NCBI RefSeq assembly: GCF_024347615.1
Contig: NZ_AP025509.1
Coordinates: 1,674,001 to 1,738,000 of the forward strand
Length of the DNA: 64,000 nt
Source: Vibrio splendidus
GTDB taxonomy: Bacteria; Pseudomonadota; Gammaproteobacteria; Enterobacterales; Vibrionaceae
Direction of reading: 5' to 3'
The notes beneath the pieces were generated by a model, which did no database searches, was not told where the DNA came from, and saw nothing but the letters and a program-made list of their open reading frames with translations. Position numbers and translations under genes: made by a program. This document shows positions 36,629-46,396 of the stretch, one piece after another. Every line of letters begins with the position of its first letter. The first letter of the stretch is position 1.

Positions 36629-38689
36629 ATGAGCTATTTAAAAGAGTATCAATATCCAGTCACCAACAAACAGATCGTCAGCGATGACTATTTTGATCAC
36701 ATAGTTGAAGACCCTTATCGCTGGTTAGAAGACGACAGAAGCGACGAAACCGCGCAGTGGGTGGCGAGCCAAAATGAAGTCACGTTCAGTTACCTTGCTC
36801 AAATTCCGTATCGCGCAGAACTGCGAGAGCGATTAGCAAAAGCGCAAGACTACAAAAAGAGCTCGCAGCCGTTTGTACGAGGAGATTACACCTACTTCTA
36901 CAAGAACGATGGCTTGCAGAATCACAGTATTCTCTATCGTCAGAAAGAAGGGCAACAAGAAGAAATTTTCCTAGATCCGAATACCTTCTCGGAAGATGGC
37001 ACTACATCACTGGGTTCGGTGTCGTTTTCTAAAGATTACAGCCTAGTGGCGTACAGTATTTCAGAGGGTGGTAGCGACTGGCGCAAGATTTTTGTTATCG
37101 ATACCGAGACCAAACAACAGCTCGAAGCCGAAATCACTGACGCGAAATTTACTGGCATCTCTTGGTTGGGTAATCGTGGCTTTTATTACTCTAGCTACGA
37201 CAAGCCTGACGGTAGCCAGCTTTCTGCACGTACCGAACAGCACAAACTTTACTTCCATGAGTTGGGTACAGAGCAAGCTAGCGACAAAGTGGTTTTTGGT
37301 GAGAACAACGCTGAGCAGCACCGCTATGTATCAGGCTATACCACCGAAGACGACCGTTACTTGATCATTCTAGGGCGAGAGTCGACATCGGGTAACAGGC
37401 TGTTCTATATCGATTTAAATTCACCAGAACAATCGCTGAACACGCTGATTGATCATGTGGATAGCGATACGTACCTCATCGATAACCAAGATGAAGTCTT
37501 TATTTTATACACCAATCTCGATGCGCCTAATGGCAAGGTCGTGAGCTTTGATACTCGCAGTCAACAGTGGCTCGATATCATTCCTGAAAAGCCACAGCCG
37601 TTAGATATCAGCACTGGCGGTGGTTACTTGTTTGCTCATTACATGGTCGATGTGGTGTCTAAGATTGAGCAGCTGGATTACCAAGGTAACCTAGTTCGTG
37701 AAATTCATTTACCCGGGCTAGGAACTGCTAGTGGTTTGGGTGGTAAAAAAGAGCAAACCCAGCTTCATTACACCTTTACCAACTATGTAACGTCGCCAAC
37801 GATTTTCTCTTTCGATGTCGAATCTGGCAATTCTGAAATCTACCAACGCTCTGAGTCTCCGTTTGAGTCGGATCAATTTGAGTCTAAACAAGTCTTCTAT
37901 ACCTCGAAAGATGGCACCAAGGTTCCGATGCTTATCTCTTATAAGAAGGGATTAGTGTTAGATGGCAATAATCCAACCATGTTGTACGCCTATGGTGGCT
38001 TTAACGTTAGCCTAACGCCTTCTTTCTCGGGCACGGTTGGCAGTTGGCTGGAACTGGGTGGTGTGTATGCAGTGCCGAACTTACGTGGTGGTGGCGAATA
38101 CGGTAAGGCGTGGCACAAAGCGGGTACACAACAACAAAAACAGAATGTATTTGATGACTTCATTGCTGCTGCGGAGTTCTTAATTGAAGAAAACTACACC
38201 TGCAGTGATAAGTTAGCGATTCGCGGCGGTTCTAACGGCGGTTTGTTGGTAGGCGCTTGCATGACACAAAGGCCTGAGCTGTTCCAAGTGGCTTTACCTG
38301 CGGTTGGGGTGTTGGACATGTTGCGTTACCACACATTCACGTCTGGTGAAGGCTGGGCGTACGACTACGGTACATCAGCGCAGAACAGAGAGATGTTCGA
38401 ATATCTGCTTGGCTATTCTCCGGTTCATAATGTGGTGCGCGGCACGGATTACCCTGCGACATTGGTTACTACAGCTGATCACGATGATCGCGTGGTACCT
38501 GCTCACTCTTATAAATTCATTGCAGAGCTGCAAGATAAGCATGAAGGCGGTGCCCCCGTGATGATTCGTATCGATGTTAATGCGGGCCATGGTGCTGGAA
38601 TGCCGCTGAGTAAAGCGATCGATCTCACTGCTGATATCTACGCATTTACCCTGTTCAATATGGGAATTGAGTCCCTAGATTCATTTTAG
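36629..38689 (+). CDS. Prolyl oligopeptidase family serine peptidase (S9A)
   Basis: A 686-residue, probably cytoplasmic peptidase cleaving short peptides after proline; no signal peptide. An N-terminal segment (VEDPYRWLEDDRSDETAQWV) and beta-propeller (about 75-410) precede the hydrolase domain. The triad is visible: Ser535 in GGSNGGLLVG, an Asp in DHDDRVVP (residues 617-620) and His654 in NAGHGAG. An aaggat ribosome-binding site precedes the ATG. A damaged copy of its 3' end lies at 57738-57881. Confidence 0.93.
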   Translation: MSYLKEYQYPVTNKQIVSDDYFDHIVEDPYRWLEDDRSDETAQWVASQNEVTFSYLAQIPYRAELRERLAKAQDYKKSSQPFVRGDYTYFYKNDGLQNHSILYRQKEGQQEEIFLDPNTFSEDGTTSLGSVSFSKDYSLVAYSISEGGSDWRKIFVIDTETKQQLEAEITDAKFTGISWLGNRGFYYSSYDKPDGSQLSARTEQHKLYFHELGTEQASDKVVFGENNAEQHRYVSGYTTEDDRYLIILGRESTSGNRLFYIDLNSPEQSLNTLIDHVDSDTYLIDNQDEVFILYTNLDAPNGKVVSFDTRSQQWLDIIPEKPQPLDISTGGGYLFAHYMVDVVSKIEQLDYQGNLVREIHLPGLGTASGLGGKKEQTQLHYTFTNYVTSPTIFSFDVESGNSEIYQRSESPFESDQFESKQVFYTSKDGTKVPMLISYKKGLVLDGNNPTMLYAYGGFNVSLTPSFSGTVGSWLELGGVYAVPNLRGGGEYGKAWHKAGTQQQKQNVFDDFIAAAEFLIEENYTCSDKLAIRGGSNGGLLVGACMTQRPELFQVALPAVGVLDMLRYHTFTSGEGWAYDYGTSAQNREMFEYLLGYSPVHNVVRGTDYPATLVTTADHDDRVVPAHSYKFIAELQDKHEGGAPVMIRIDVNAGHGAGMPLSKAIDLTADIYAFTLFNMGIESLDSF

Positions 38690-38731
38690 CGAATACTTGA
38701 TTTTAGATAACTGGGTATTTTACTCAGACCA

Positions 38732-38768
38732 AAAAGCCTCAAAATCTGCCTTAGATTTTGAGGCTTTT
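38732..38768 (+). terminator. Strong terminator after the peptidase gene
   Basis: AAAAGCCTCAAAATCT and AGATTTTGAGGCTTTT form a 16-bp perfect stem with loop GCCTT, then CATAT. Confidence 0.9.
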
Positions 38769-38858
38769 CATATATATGAAAACCAATCAAAGCTGCATCG
38801 TATTTCCTTCACTTTCACACTCTGTTTTCCGTGATAGCCGCCACCATTACTGATGAAA

Positions 38859-38872
38859 TGAAAGCGATTTCA
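38859..38872. promoter_or_regulatory. LacI-type operator upstream of the porin gene
   Basis: TGAAAGCGATTTCA is a near-palindrome with the central CG typical of LacI-family operators. It is closely related to TGTAAGCGCTTTCA upstream of lacI1 at 42932. It lies about 190 bases before the porin start, in the 373-base interval 38690-39062. The porin promoter itself was not placed with confidence. Confidence 0.55.
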
Positions 38873-39062
38873 AGCTGATATTTCACGTATTTTTGTTCAT
38901 AACTTATTGATCTCAATGCAGTAGTTTTCTCCGTGAATTTTCTAAAAGTTTCATGGCATTTAAGCTGATTTATCAGTGTGAACAGCGACCAACTTTTCAA
39001 CTCTTTCATTGCTTAATATTTCCCTGTTCGATGAAAACTCAAAAAAATAATAGGGAAATACA

Positions 39063-40403
39063 ATGCAAAAATTTAAGCTTTTGCCAATAACGGTCGCAGT
39101 GGCGGCATCGCTTGCTTCACTCTCTTCTTTTGCTGCTGATACTAATATCGAAGCATTAGAAAAACGAATCCAAGAGTTAGAATCTAAGGTTGTGGATATT
39201 GATTATGTCAACGATCAACAGCCTGCTGTCCTAACTGCAGAAACTAAGGTGCCAGAAGGCATCGTCTTCTCTGGTTATGCTCGTTACGGCGCTCACTACA
39301 AGAGCGGTGATGAGCGTTACGTAGACATCGGTACAACAGGTCGTTCTGTCGGTCGTTTGGGTAACGAAGCTAATGGTGGTGAGGTTCAGCTAGCTAAGCT
39401 TTTCCAAGCTGACAATGGTGCGATTTGGGACATCGTATTCATGGCTGACCACTGGGAAGCAGACGCTTGGGCTGACGACGGTGGCTTGAGCATGAAAAAA
39501 ATGTACGCTGGTGTAACTAACGTATTTGAAAGCCAACCAGAACTTTACATGTGGGCTGGTCGCGACTTCCACCAACGTCCGCAACAAGGTTTGAATGATT
39601 ACTTCTGGATGACACACGATGGTCAAGGCGCTGGCTTTAACAACCTAGATTTCGGCGGCGCGAAGCTGGATATGGGCTTTGTAGGCCAAGTGAAAGGCGG
39701 CCTCGTCAATGATAATGGTCGATACGCTGTAACCGCGAAGCTACACAGTATTGACGCAGGTATTGGTAATCTGGATTTTTACGCGAACTACGGTTTTGCA
39801 TCGAGCGAAGCGGATACGTCTACGACGACTGAGTACGTATACGATCCAGTGACAGATTCAATGCAGCCTGTCGTGACTCAAGGACAAAAAGTCAGTGATG
39901 AAACGGCCTACCTAGTAGGTGCAACATTAGGCTTGGGTGAGTCTAACAAGTTGGTTGTTAAGTACGGTGACGGTGCCGATTCATCGGTATATGACCTTAA
40001 AGGTGATTACCAGACTTTGTATGCAAGTGTTGAGGGTAGCTACGCTGCATCTGAACAGTTCATCATTGATTACTTAGTGTCTTACAAAGACAATTCTGGC
40101 TCAGACTTAGATCGTGAGAATACTGAATACGCTGGTATCGTTCGTCCACAGTACCAATGGGATGATGTTCACTCTACATGGTTAGAAGCTGGCTACGGCA
40201 TGGTTGATTACGATGACGACGGTGAAGAGAATGCGTGGAAAGTCACTCTGTCTCAAAACGTTTCTCTAGGTGGCTTACCTTGGAGCCGTCCAATGCTTCG
40301 CTTCTACACAACTGTGGGTGATGTAGAAACGAAAGGCAACACAGTGAAGACAACCAATGTTGATACATTGTCGTTCGGCGCAATGTTTGAAGCTTGGTGG
40401 TAA
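39063..40403 (+). CDS. LamB-type carbohydrate porin
   Basis: A 446-residue outer-membrane protein. The signal peptide is about 1-24 (SLSSFA before ADTN). A short N-terminal coiled coil (EALEKRIQELESKV) follows, as in ScrY/BglH-type sugar porins, then the maltoporin barrel (IVFSGYARYGAHYKSGDERY, MWAGRDFHQRPQQGLNDYFW) ending in the aromatic FEAWW sequence typical of the barrel terminus. The substrate is inferred to be a beta-glucoside oligosaccharide, from the neighbouring genes and the related operator. Confidence 0.88.
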   Translation: MQKFKLLPITVAVAASLASLSSFAADTNIEALEKRIQELESKVVDIDYVNDQQPAVLTAETKVPEGIVFSGYARYGAHYKSGDERYVDIGTTGRSVGRLGNEANGGEVQLAKLFQADNGAIWDIVFMADHWEADAWADDGGLSMKKMYAGVTNVFESQPELYMWAGRDFHQRPQQGLNDYFWMTHDGQGAGFNNLDFGGAKLDMGFVGQVKGGLVNDNGRYAVTAKLHSIDAGIGNLDFYANYGFASSEADTSTTTEYVYDPVTDSMQPVVTQGQKVSDETAYLVGATLGLGESNKLVVKYGDGADSSVYDLKGDYQTLYASVEGSYAASEQFIIDYLVSYKDNSGSDLDRENTEYAGIVRPQYQWDDVHSTWLEAGYGMVDYDDDGEENAWKVTLSQNVSLGGLPWSRPMLRFYTTVGDVETKGNTVKTTNVDTLSFGAMFEAWW

Positions 40404-40554
40404 TCACAGGTATAGAAAGCGCTGCTCTTTGAATTTGGCATATTTTCAAGGAGCCATGCTTTCAAATATCTATGCTTGTTAAGAGCACGTAATACTGTCC
40501 ATTTTAGCCCTAAAGGCAGATTGATTAGGGCACGTTTCAATTAACTCCATTCTT

Positions 40555-40580
40555 GGGCACATTTTTGTGCCCTTTTTTTT
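40555..40580 (+). terminator. Terminator after the porin gene
   Basis: GGGCACA-TTTT-TGTGCCC followed by eight T. It shows that the upstream extension of the next frame (to 40553) is not translated. Confidence 0.93.
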
Positions 40581-40603
40581 CGCCACTAGATCAAGGAATA
40601 ACG

Positions 40604-42622
40604 ATGAGACTTTCTTCCATTGTGTCTCGAGTCTATTTAGGTTTCTTCACGCTGATAGTAATCATGCTGGGTAGCGCATGGTTGAGTATTAGCAGTAACA
40701 AGAACATAACCTCACACATCGAAACCATCACTCAACAAGCCACCCCTTTAATGCTCCAATCCTCCACGCTCACCATTCGTTTCTTGGACATTAATCGCAG
40801 CACTACTCCCTATTTATCCGCCAACTACATTGATGAGCTCGAACCGCTGAAACAAACCGTCGTGAGTAACATCGCGCAATATCAGCAGCAGTTAAATTGG
40901 TTTGATGGCAAGGCTGAATCGGGCTCACCACTTGAACCCATACTCCAAAATATTGAAGAAACGGGCGTTGCCACCATCAATAAGATAGAACAGTCCTTGA
41001 ACTTATACGTCTCTTATTTGGATAGTAAAGATCTCGGTTCGATGGATCAGGAACAATTTCAATCTGTGGTAGGACAACTCAATAACACCTTGGTTAATCA
41101 ATTGGCGAGTACGAGTTCGGGTAACACGCAAAAAGCGGTAGAAGCCTTGTTGGTTCAGTTGAGTTTGATTGCCGCAGAAGCGAATGAAGCTTTCTCTCTG
41201 CAAACGTCATCGGAGGTTCGTGGTGTTGAGCGTCGTCTACAAAGTCGTAAAGAGCGATTCGAACAAGCTGTATCAGACTTGGATAATCTGGACTCATCTT
41301 TGTTACGCCGCAGTAAACAGTCTTTATCACTGCTCGCTTCACATGTATTTTCAGCGCAAGGATCTGTGTCAACGCATATGGAAACCGTGAAGCTACATGA
41401 GAGCATTGCTCAGCAAAGAGTGGAGATCGAACAGCTCATTGATGTGCAGTTAAGCCATTTTGATGAGCTTTCTATGTACGCGGAAGATACGGCTAAACGT
41501 TTATATCACGAGTCGATGGACTTCTCTCATCAAGCACTGTTGATGCAGGCCATCATTGCTATTGGGTCGGTTTTTATTGCGCTGCTAATCGGGCTGAACA
41601 TCGCTAAAGGGATTCGCAAGCCAAGTAAATTACTGCAAAGTGCACTAGACCAAGTCGCCAAAAAAGACTTGAGCGTGATAGTTCGTTATCAAGCCAATAA
41701 TGAATTTGGTTTGGTGAGCGATAAAGTCAATTTGGTGATCAGTCACCTGACCCAAATGATTGACAACATGCGCCACTCCTCAATACGTTTAAAGGAAGCT
41801 TCCCTTGAGAACCAAAGCACCAGTCGTTCTTTGAATGAAGCGATGCAAGAACAAACCAATCAAACGGTGATGGTAGCGACAGCGATGGAGCAAATTGAGT
41901 GCTCAGTGACGGAAATCACTCAGGCGGCCAACCAAACGCTAACGCTAGTGACCGACGCGGTATCCAGTTCCAGTGATGGGCAGAAGACCATGGATAAAAG
42001 CGTCGAATTGATGGGCAGCTTAGAAAATAAGCTGGCGGAATCAACGGCGACCATTGGTCAGCTTGAAAGCGAAAGCGCCAGTATTGGGTCCATTCTGGAT
42101 GTGATATCTGGGATCTCTGAGCAAACCAATCTACTGGCGTTGAATGCGGCCATAGAAGCGGCGCGAGCTGGAGAACAAGGGCGCGGTTTCTCTGTGGTGG
42201 CTGATGAAGTTCGCGTGTTAGCGGCCAAAACCAATGCGTCAACGCAAGAGATACACAATAAGATTGAACAGCTGCAAACCAGTTCCAAATTGGCGGTGGA
42301 ACAAATCAATCAATGTGTGGTGGGGATGGTTCAATGTGTTGAGCAAACGGGCGAAGTGAATCACTCGATATCGACGGTGTCTGATCTTCTCAACGAAGTA
42401 GAGCAACGAAGCCATCAAATTGCGACCGCGACGACAGAGCATCAAGTCGTTGCCTCTCAAGTCACTCAAAATATCAGCCAGATACACACCTTGGCTGAAG
42501 ATAACTCGCAACGTTCCCAAGTGCTTTTTTCCCACGGTCAACAGCTTGAAACTATGTCGCAACAGCAATTCTCATTAACTCAAGAGTTTAAGTTAGCGGA
42601 ATCATCTAATCACAAAGATTAG
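40604..42622 (+). CDS. Methyl-accepting chemotaxis protein
   Basis: A 672-residue transmembrane chemoreceptor. TM1 is at about residues 8-28, then a long helical periplasmic domain (about 30-310), TM2 near 315-335, HAMP, and a cytoplasmic signalling domain with the conserved hairpin tip [24 protein letters not shown] 40604 follows an aagga ribosome-binding site; the longer frame begins in the preceding terminator. The ligand is unknown, but position between the sugar porin and the importer suggests sugar sensing. Confidence 0.92.
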   Translation: MRLSSIVSRVYLGFFTLIVIMLGSAWLSISSNKNITSHIETITQQATPLMLQSSTLTIRFLDINRSTTPYLSANYIDELEPLKQTVVSNIAQYQQQLNWFDGKAESGSPLEPILQNIEETGVATINKIEQSLNLYVSYLDSKDLGSMDQEQFQSVVGQLNNTLVNQLASTSSGNTQKAVEALLVQLSLIAAEANEAFSLQTSSEVRGVERRLQSRKERFEQAVSDLDNLDSSLLRRSKQSLSLLASHVFSAQGSVSTHMETVKLHESIAQQRVEIEQLIDVQLSHFDELSMYAEDTAKRLYHESMDFSHQALLMQAIIAIGSVFIALLIGLNIAKGIRKPSKLLQSALDQVAKKDLSVIVRYQANNEFGLVSDKVNLVISHLTQMIDNMRHSSIRLKEASLENQSTSRSLNEAMQEQTNQTVMVATAMEQIECSVTEITQAANQTLTLVTDAVSSSSDGQKTMDKSVELMGSLENKLAESTATIGQLESESASIGSILDVISGISEQTNLLALNAAIEAARAGEQGRGFSVVADEVRVLAAKTNASTQEIHNKIEQLQTSSKLAVEQINQCVVGMVQCVEQTGEVNHSISTVSDLLNEVEQRSHQIATATTEHQVVASQVTQNISQIHTLAEDNSQRSQVLFSHGQQLETMSQQQFSLTQEFKLAESSNHKD

Positions 42623-42648
42623 AGCCAGTTAATTTCTTCCATGTTTTC

Positions 42649-42676
42649 ACGCCCAGCCTTCCGCTGGGCGTTTTCG
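42649..42676 (+). terminator. Terminator after the chemoreceptor gene
   Basis: CGCCCAGC-CTTCC-GCTGGGCG followed by TTTTCG. Confidence 0.9.
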
Positions 42677-42899
42677 TATCTGGTTTTTTGATGAAAAGGC
42701 TTTGAGCTAAAAATCACCGTGAAATGTTCTCATACAATTTCGAAAGGCCATTGAAATAACAAGGTCACTTCCCCCGTGTATATTGCCGTCAGCTGCGGAT
42801 TCATCATCAAATGACGTTTAAAAAAAATGGATTTAGGCGGACTTGTTTGACCTGACGAACAAGTAACCGAGCGCCATCTTGATAATATGAACAATAATC

Positions 42900-42918
42900 C
42901 CATGAAACAGTTTCATGG
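42900..42918. promoter_or_regulatory. 19-bp perfect palindrome upstream of lacI1
   Basis: CCATGAAACAGTTTCATGG is a 9-1-9 palindrome. It resembles the arms of the nearby LacI-type sites (TGAAA/TTTCA) but has an odd centre, so a different regulator is possible. It lies in the 446-base interval 42623-43068. Confidence 0.55.
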
Positions 42919-42931
42919 CGTGAAGTTAATC

Positions 42932-42945
42932 TGTAAGCGCTTTCA
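42932..42945. promoter_or_regulatory. Upstream LacI-type operator
   Basis: TGTAAGCGCTTTCA has the central CG and arms of a LacI-family operator. Its centre is 99 bases upstream of the operator on the predicted start site, so repression by looping is possible. Confidence 0.55.
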
Positions 42946-42983
42946 TGATTTCCACAACTGGCCTTTTTACCTCCAACTTTAGT

Positions 42984-43045
42984 GTGATGACACTCACTTC
43001 AACTAAAACGTAATTTCTTAATAATCGTTTTGTAAGCGGTTACAA
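42984..43045 (+). promoter_or_regulatory. Class II CRP promoter with LacI operator at +1
   Basis: The CRP site TGTGATGACACTCACT (42984-42999, centre 42991.5), a consensus -10 TATAAT (43020-43025) and operator TTGTAAGCGGTTACAA (43030-43045). The start predicted from the -10 is about 43032-43033, which puts CRP at -41.5, the class II position, and the operator on the start site. The GTG start of lacI1 is 23 bases after the operator. Confidence 0.75.
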
Positions 43046-43068
43046 GCTAATGAAGTATCGAGGTTCGA

Positions 43069-44076
43069 GTGGCAACAATTAAACACGTATCAGAACATGC
43101 AGGTGTGTCTCAGGCGACAGTGTCTAGGGTTATTAATGGCACTAGCAGAGTCAGTCATGACAAGAAATTAAAGGTTGAAAAAGCGATCAAAGAATTGGGT
43201 TATCGCCCGAACTCTATCGCTCAAGCCTTGGCTTCAAGTCGTACTGGTAGTGTGGGTGTTGTTGTTCCAGAACTTGGCGGTTCTTTCTATTCAGGCATTT
43301 TGCATTGCATAGAAGAAAACCTACGCCGCTTTGGTTACCACGCTGTGGTTACAGCGGGTTCGAATACTGAGCAAGGGCAACGTGAGTCGGTGGAGTTTCT
43401 GTTGGGGCGTCGTGTTGATGCTTTGATTCTTCATACTCAACTGCTCAGTGATGATTATTTAATTGAATTGGAAGAACAGGGGACCCCTGTGGTTTTAATT
43501 AACCGCTTCATCCCAGAAATGGCGATGAGTTGCATTGATATTGATAACGAAGTCGGGGGGCTACTCGCTACTCAATATCTTTTGCAAAAGGGACATACAG
43601 ATATCGCGTGTATTACCGGGCCTTTAGATAAAGCAGATGCTAGGGGGCGTTTGCAGGGGTATCGAAAGGCCTTGGAAGAAGCGGGTGTGCCATACGATGA
43701 AGCCTTAGTCTCGGAAGCGGGCTTTACTGAAGAGACGGGCATCAGTGCTATGAAGAAGCTGATTAATCGTAAGTGTCATTTCACAGCAGTATTTGCTTCG
43801 AATGACCACATGGCATTTGGCGCCTTCGAGGTGTTGCATCAAGAGGGACTGTCTGTTCCGAAAGATGTATCACTGGTGGGCTTCGATAACACCATCTTCG
43901 CGCGCTATCTGACCCCTAGTTTGACCACCATTAATTTCCCTATTGAAGAGATGAGCGTTGAAGCAGTACAGCTCACTCTACAGAAGCTAAAAAAAATAAA
44001 ACATGACGTGAACTTTAAATTGCTGCCGACGTTGGTCACTAGAAACTCGGTATCGGATTTACCAGTTACCCTATAA
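43069..44076 (+). CDS. LacI family transcriptional regulator 1
   Basis: A 335-residue repressor. The N-terminal helix-turn-helix (ATIKHVSEHAGVSQATVSRVINGT) and hinge are followed by a sugar-binding domain (about 60-335) with the usual segments VGVVVPELGGSFYSGIL and VSLVGFDNTIFARYLTP. GTG is the start, with gaggt five bases before it. First gene of the ABC/glycosidase operon (18-base gap to the binding-protein gene), so it probably represses its own operon through the sites at 43030 and 42932. Effector inferred to be a beta-glucoside. Confidence 0.92.
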   Translation: MATIKHVSEHAGVSQATVSRVINGTSRVSHDKKLKVEKAIKELGYRPNSIAQALASSRTGSVGVVVPELGGSFYSGILHCIEENLRRFGYHAVVTAGSNTEQGQRESVEFLLGRRVDALILHTQLLSDDYLIELEEQGTPVVLINRFIPEMAMSCIDIDNEVGGLLATQYLLQKGHTDIACITGPLDKADARGRLQGYRKALEEAGVPYDEALVSEAGFTEETGISAMKKLINRKCHFTAVFASNDHMAFGAFEVLHQEGLSVPKDVSLVGFDNTIFARYLTPSLTTINFPIEEMSVEAVQLTLQKLKKIKHDVNFKLLPTLVTRNSVSDLPVTL

Positions 44077-44094
44077 AAATATTAAGGATAGAAC

Positions 44095-45342
44095 ATGAAA
44101 TTTAAGACCTTAGCGCTTTCATGCGCGGTTGCTTTAGGATTAGGTACAACAGCTGCAAATGCAGCAGACAAAGAAATTCGTTTCGACGGTTTCCCTGATT
44201 TCGATAGCAGCCTGAAGGTATTACTGCCTGATTTCGAAAAGGAAACGGGTATCAAAGTTGATTACCTTATGAACAACCACGGTGACCACCACACGAAACT
44301 CACAACGAACCTTGCAACGGGTTCTGGTGCCGGTGATGTGATTGTTGTCGACGTTGAGAAAATTGGTCCATTTGTTGGCTCTGGCGGCCTAGTTAACCTG
44401 TCTGAAAACTACGGTGCAGATAAATACGAAGAACGATTCGCACCTTACGCATGGGCACAAGGCAAAGGCGCTGACGGCGATATGTATGGTATCCCTGTCG
44501 ACCTAGGTCCTGGTGTTATGTACTACCGCACCGACGTATTCGAAAAAGCGGGCATTGATGTAGAAGAAGCAATCAAAGATTGGGATTCATACATCGCTGC
44601 TGGTGAAAAACTGAAAGAGCAAAACGTACAACTTATCGCTTCGGCAGCCGACGTGGCACAAGCGATTATCTTCACGACCGTTCCTGAAGGTGAAGGTCTG
44701 TACTTCGATAAAGATGGCAACCCAGTGGTGACATCAGAGCGTTTTGTTCACGCTTTTGAAGTAGCAAAAGAGATTCGCGACAAAGGCTTAGACGGCCGCA
44801 TTCTGGCTTGGTCTAACGAATGGTACGAAGGCTTCCGCAACGGCACATTTGCAACTCAACTTTCTGGCGCTTGGCTTCTTGGTCACCTAAACAACTGGAT
44901 TGCTCCTGAAACCAAAGGTAAGTGGGCAGTAGAAAACCTACCTGATGGCATCTACGGCAGCTGGGGTGGTTCATTCCTTTCTATTCCAACTCAATCAGAA
45001 AACCCAGATGAAGCTTGGGCGCTTATTGAATACATGACGACGGATCGTGAAGTACAGCTTAAACACTTCGAAACGATTGCTGCCTTCCCTGCGAACATCA
45101 CCACGTATGACGATGAGCTTTTCCAAGAAGAGATGGAATTCCTAGGTGGGCAAAAAGCGCGTCTACTGTTTGCTGAAGTAGCACAGAACATCAAACCAGT
45201 ATCTCCAGCACAAGGCGACCACGTTGCACGTTCTATTATCTTAGAGAACGCATTGATGGAAGTACTTGATGAAGGCAAAGACATCAAGACTGCGCTTAAA
45301 GAGGCAGAGCGTCTAATCAAGCGTCGCACGCGTAATCTTTAA
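44095..45342 (+). CDS. ABC sugar-binding protein (family 1)
   Basis: A 415-residue periplasmic binding protein delivering oligosaccharide to the permease pair downstream. The signal peptide is about 1-24 (TTAANAA before DKEIRF). The MalE-type core is visible in DFEKETGIKVDYLM, YGIPVDLGPGVMYYRTDVFEKAGID and SGAWLLGHLNNW. No lipobox is present. An intercistronic hairpin follows at 45366. Confidence 0.92.
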   Translation: MKFKTLALSCAVALGLGTTAANAADKEIRFDGFPDFDSSLKVLLPDFEKETGIKVDYLMNNHGDHHTKLTTNLATGSGAGDVIVVDVEKIGPFVGSGGLVNLSENYGADKYEERFAPYAWAQGKGADGDMYGIPVDLGPGVMYYRTDVFEKAGIDVEEAIKDWDSYIAAGEKLKEQNVQLIASAADVAQAIIFTTVPEGEGLYFDKDGNPVVTSERFVHAFEVAKEIRDKGLDGRILAWSNEWYEGFRNGTFATQLSGAWLLGHLNNWIAPETKGKWAVENLPDGIYGSWGGSFLSIPTQSENPDEAWALIEYMTTDREVQLKHFETIAAFPANITTYDDELFQEEMEFLGGQKARLLFAEVAQNIKPVSPAQGDHVARSIILENALMEVLDEGKDIKTALKEAERLIKRRTRNL

Positions 45343-45365
45343 TTTGTTTTTACTTTAAGTAAGTG

Positions 45366-45395
45366 AGGAAGCGTGGATAACGCGCTTCCTTTTTA
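45366..45395 (+). terminator. Intercistronic attenuator/terminator
   Basis: AGGAAGCG (45366-45373) pairs with CGCTTCCT (45383-45390), followed by TTTT. It lies between the binding-protein and permease genes. Partial termination or 3'-end protection here would give more binding protein than permease, as in many sugar ABC operons. Confidence 0.75.
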
Positions 45396-45408
45396 AGAGG
45401 TCGTTACT

Positions 45409-46395
45409 ATGAATCATACAGCGAGCACAACGATAGAACCTGCGGACAAAAGCCTTTTTTCTCGTCTAAATTTGAAAGCGCTTACACCGTATGGATTTCT
45501 TCTGCCGTTTCTGATCATTTTTTCTGTATTTGGGATCTTCCCGCTGTTGTTCTCTGTTTACCTGTCGTTCCACGAGTGGAACCCGGTAAGAGGCATGGAT
45601 GCGATGGAGTTCGTTGGTTTTGAGAACTATCACATTGCTTTAACGGACCCATGGCTATGGCGTTCATTGAAGAACACGCTTTGGCTAGCGATCACTTCAG
45701 GCGTGGCTCAGCACTTAGTCGCTATTCCAGTAGCTTACATGTTGGTTTCAATGGGTGACCGTATGCGTCACTGGCTAACATCGGCGTACTTTCTACCGTT
45801 CATTACATCAACGGTCGCAGCGTCACTGATTTTCTTCAATATGTACTCTCCTAACTCAGGAATTATTAACCAAACGCTAATGGCACTAGCCGATAGCACG
45901 CTGTTTGGTTGGGCATTCGCTTGGGTTAACGATTTCCAACCCATCCGTTGGTTAGACGATGCCACTATGGTGAAGCCGTCTATCGCAATCATGGTTTTCT
46001 GGAAATACACCGGTTTTAACATCGTCCTTTACACCACAGGTTTAATGACGATTCCTAAAGACATCTTAGAAGCTGCACGTATGGATGGTGCCAATGCCTT
46101 CCGCCGCTTCTGGAACATTTCACTACCAATGATTCGTCCATTCATCTTCTTTGCTATCACGATGACCATCATCGGTAACCTGCAAATGTTTGAAGAACCG
46201 TTCGTACTAACACGTGGTACAGGTGGTACTGGCCAATCTGGTTTAACTATCTCGATGTACCTCTACAAAGTGGGTTGGGAATGGCTAGAAATGGGCACAG
46301 CATCTGCTATCTCGTGGTTACTGTTTGCACTCATCGCGACTTGTACATTGGTTCAATTTTTACTCTTCGGTAAGAAAGGCTTAGGGGAACATTAA
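45409..46395 (+). CDS. ABC sugar permease 1 (MalF-like)
   Basis: A 328-residue inner-membrane subunit with about six helices and the EAA coupling loop DILEAARMDGANAFRRFWNI. It belongs to the MalF/UgpA family. It overlaps no gene; the partner permease starts two bases after its stop. Confidence 0.93.
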   Translation: MNHTASTTIEPADKSLFSRLNLKALTPYGFLLPFLIIFSVFGIFPLLFSVYLSFHEWNPVRGMDAMEFVGFENYHIALTDPWLWRSLKNTLWLAITSGVAQHLVAIPVAYMLVSMGDRMRHWLTSAYFLPFITSTVAASLIFFNMYSPNSGIINQTLMALADSTLFGWAFAWVNDFQPIRWLDDATMVKPSIAIMVFWKYTGFNIVLYTTGLMTIPKDILEAARMDGANAFRRFWNISLPMIRPFIFFAITMTIIGNLQMFEEPFVLTRGTGGTGQSGLTISMYLYKVGWEWLEMGTASAISWLLFALIATCTLVQFLLFGKKGLGEH

Positions 46396-46396
46396 G

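Noticed and set aside
38947..39010. Possible CRP site before the porin gene (TGTGAACAGCGACCAA)
   Set aside because: Only the left half-site matches; the right half does not resemble TCACA.
40553..40603. Upstream extension of the chemoreceptor frame
   Set aside because: It would start within the porin terminator (40555-40580), and ATG 40604 has a proper ribosome-binding site and a typical receptor N-terminus.
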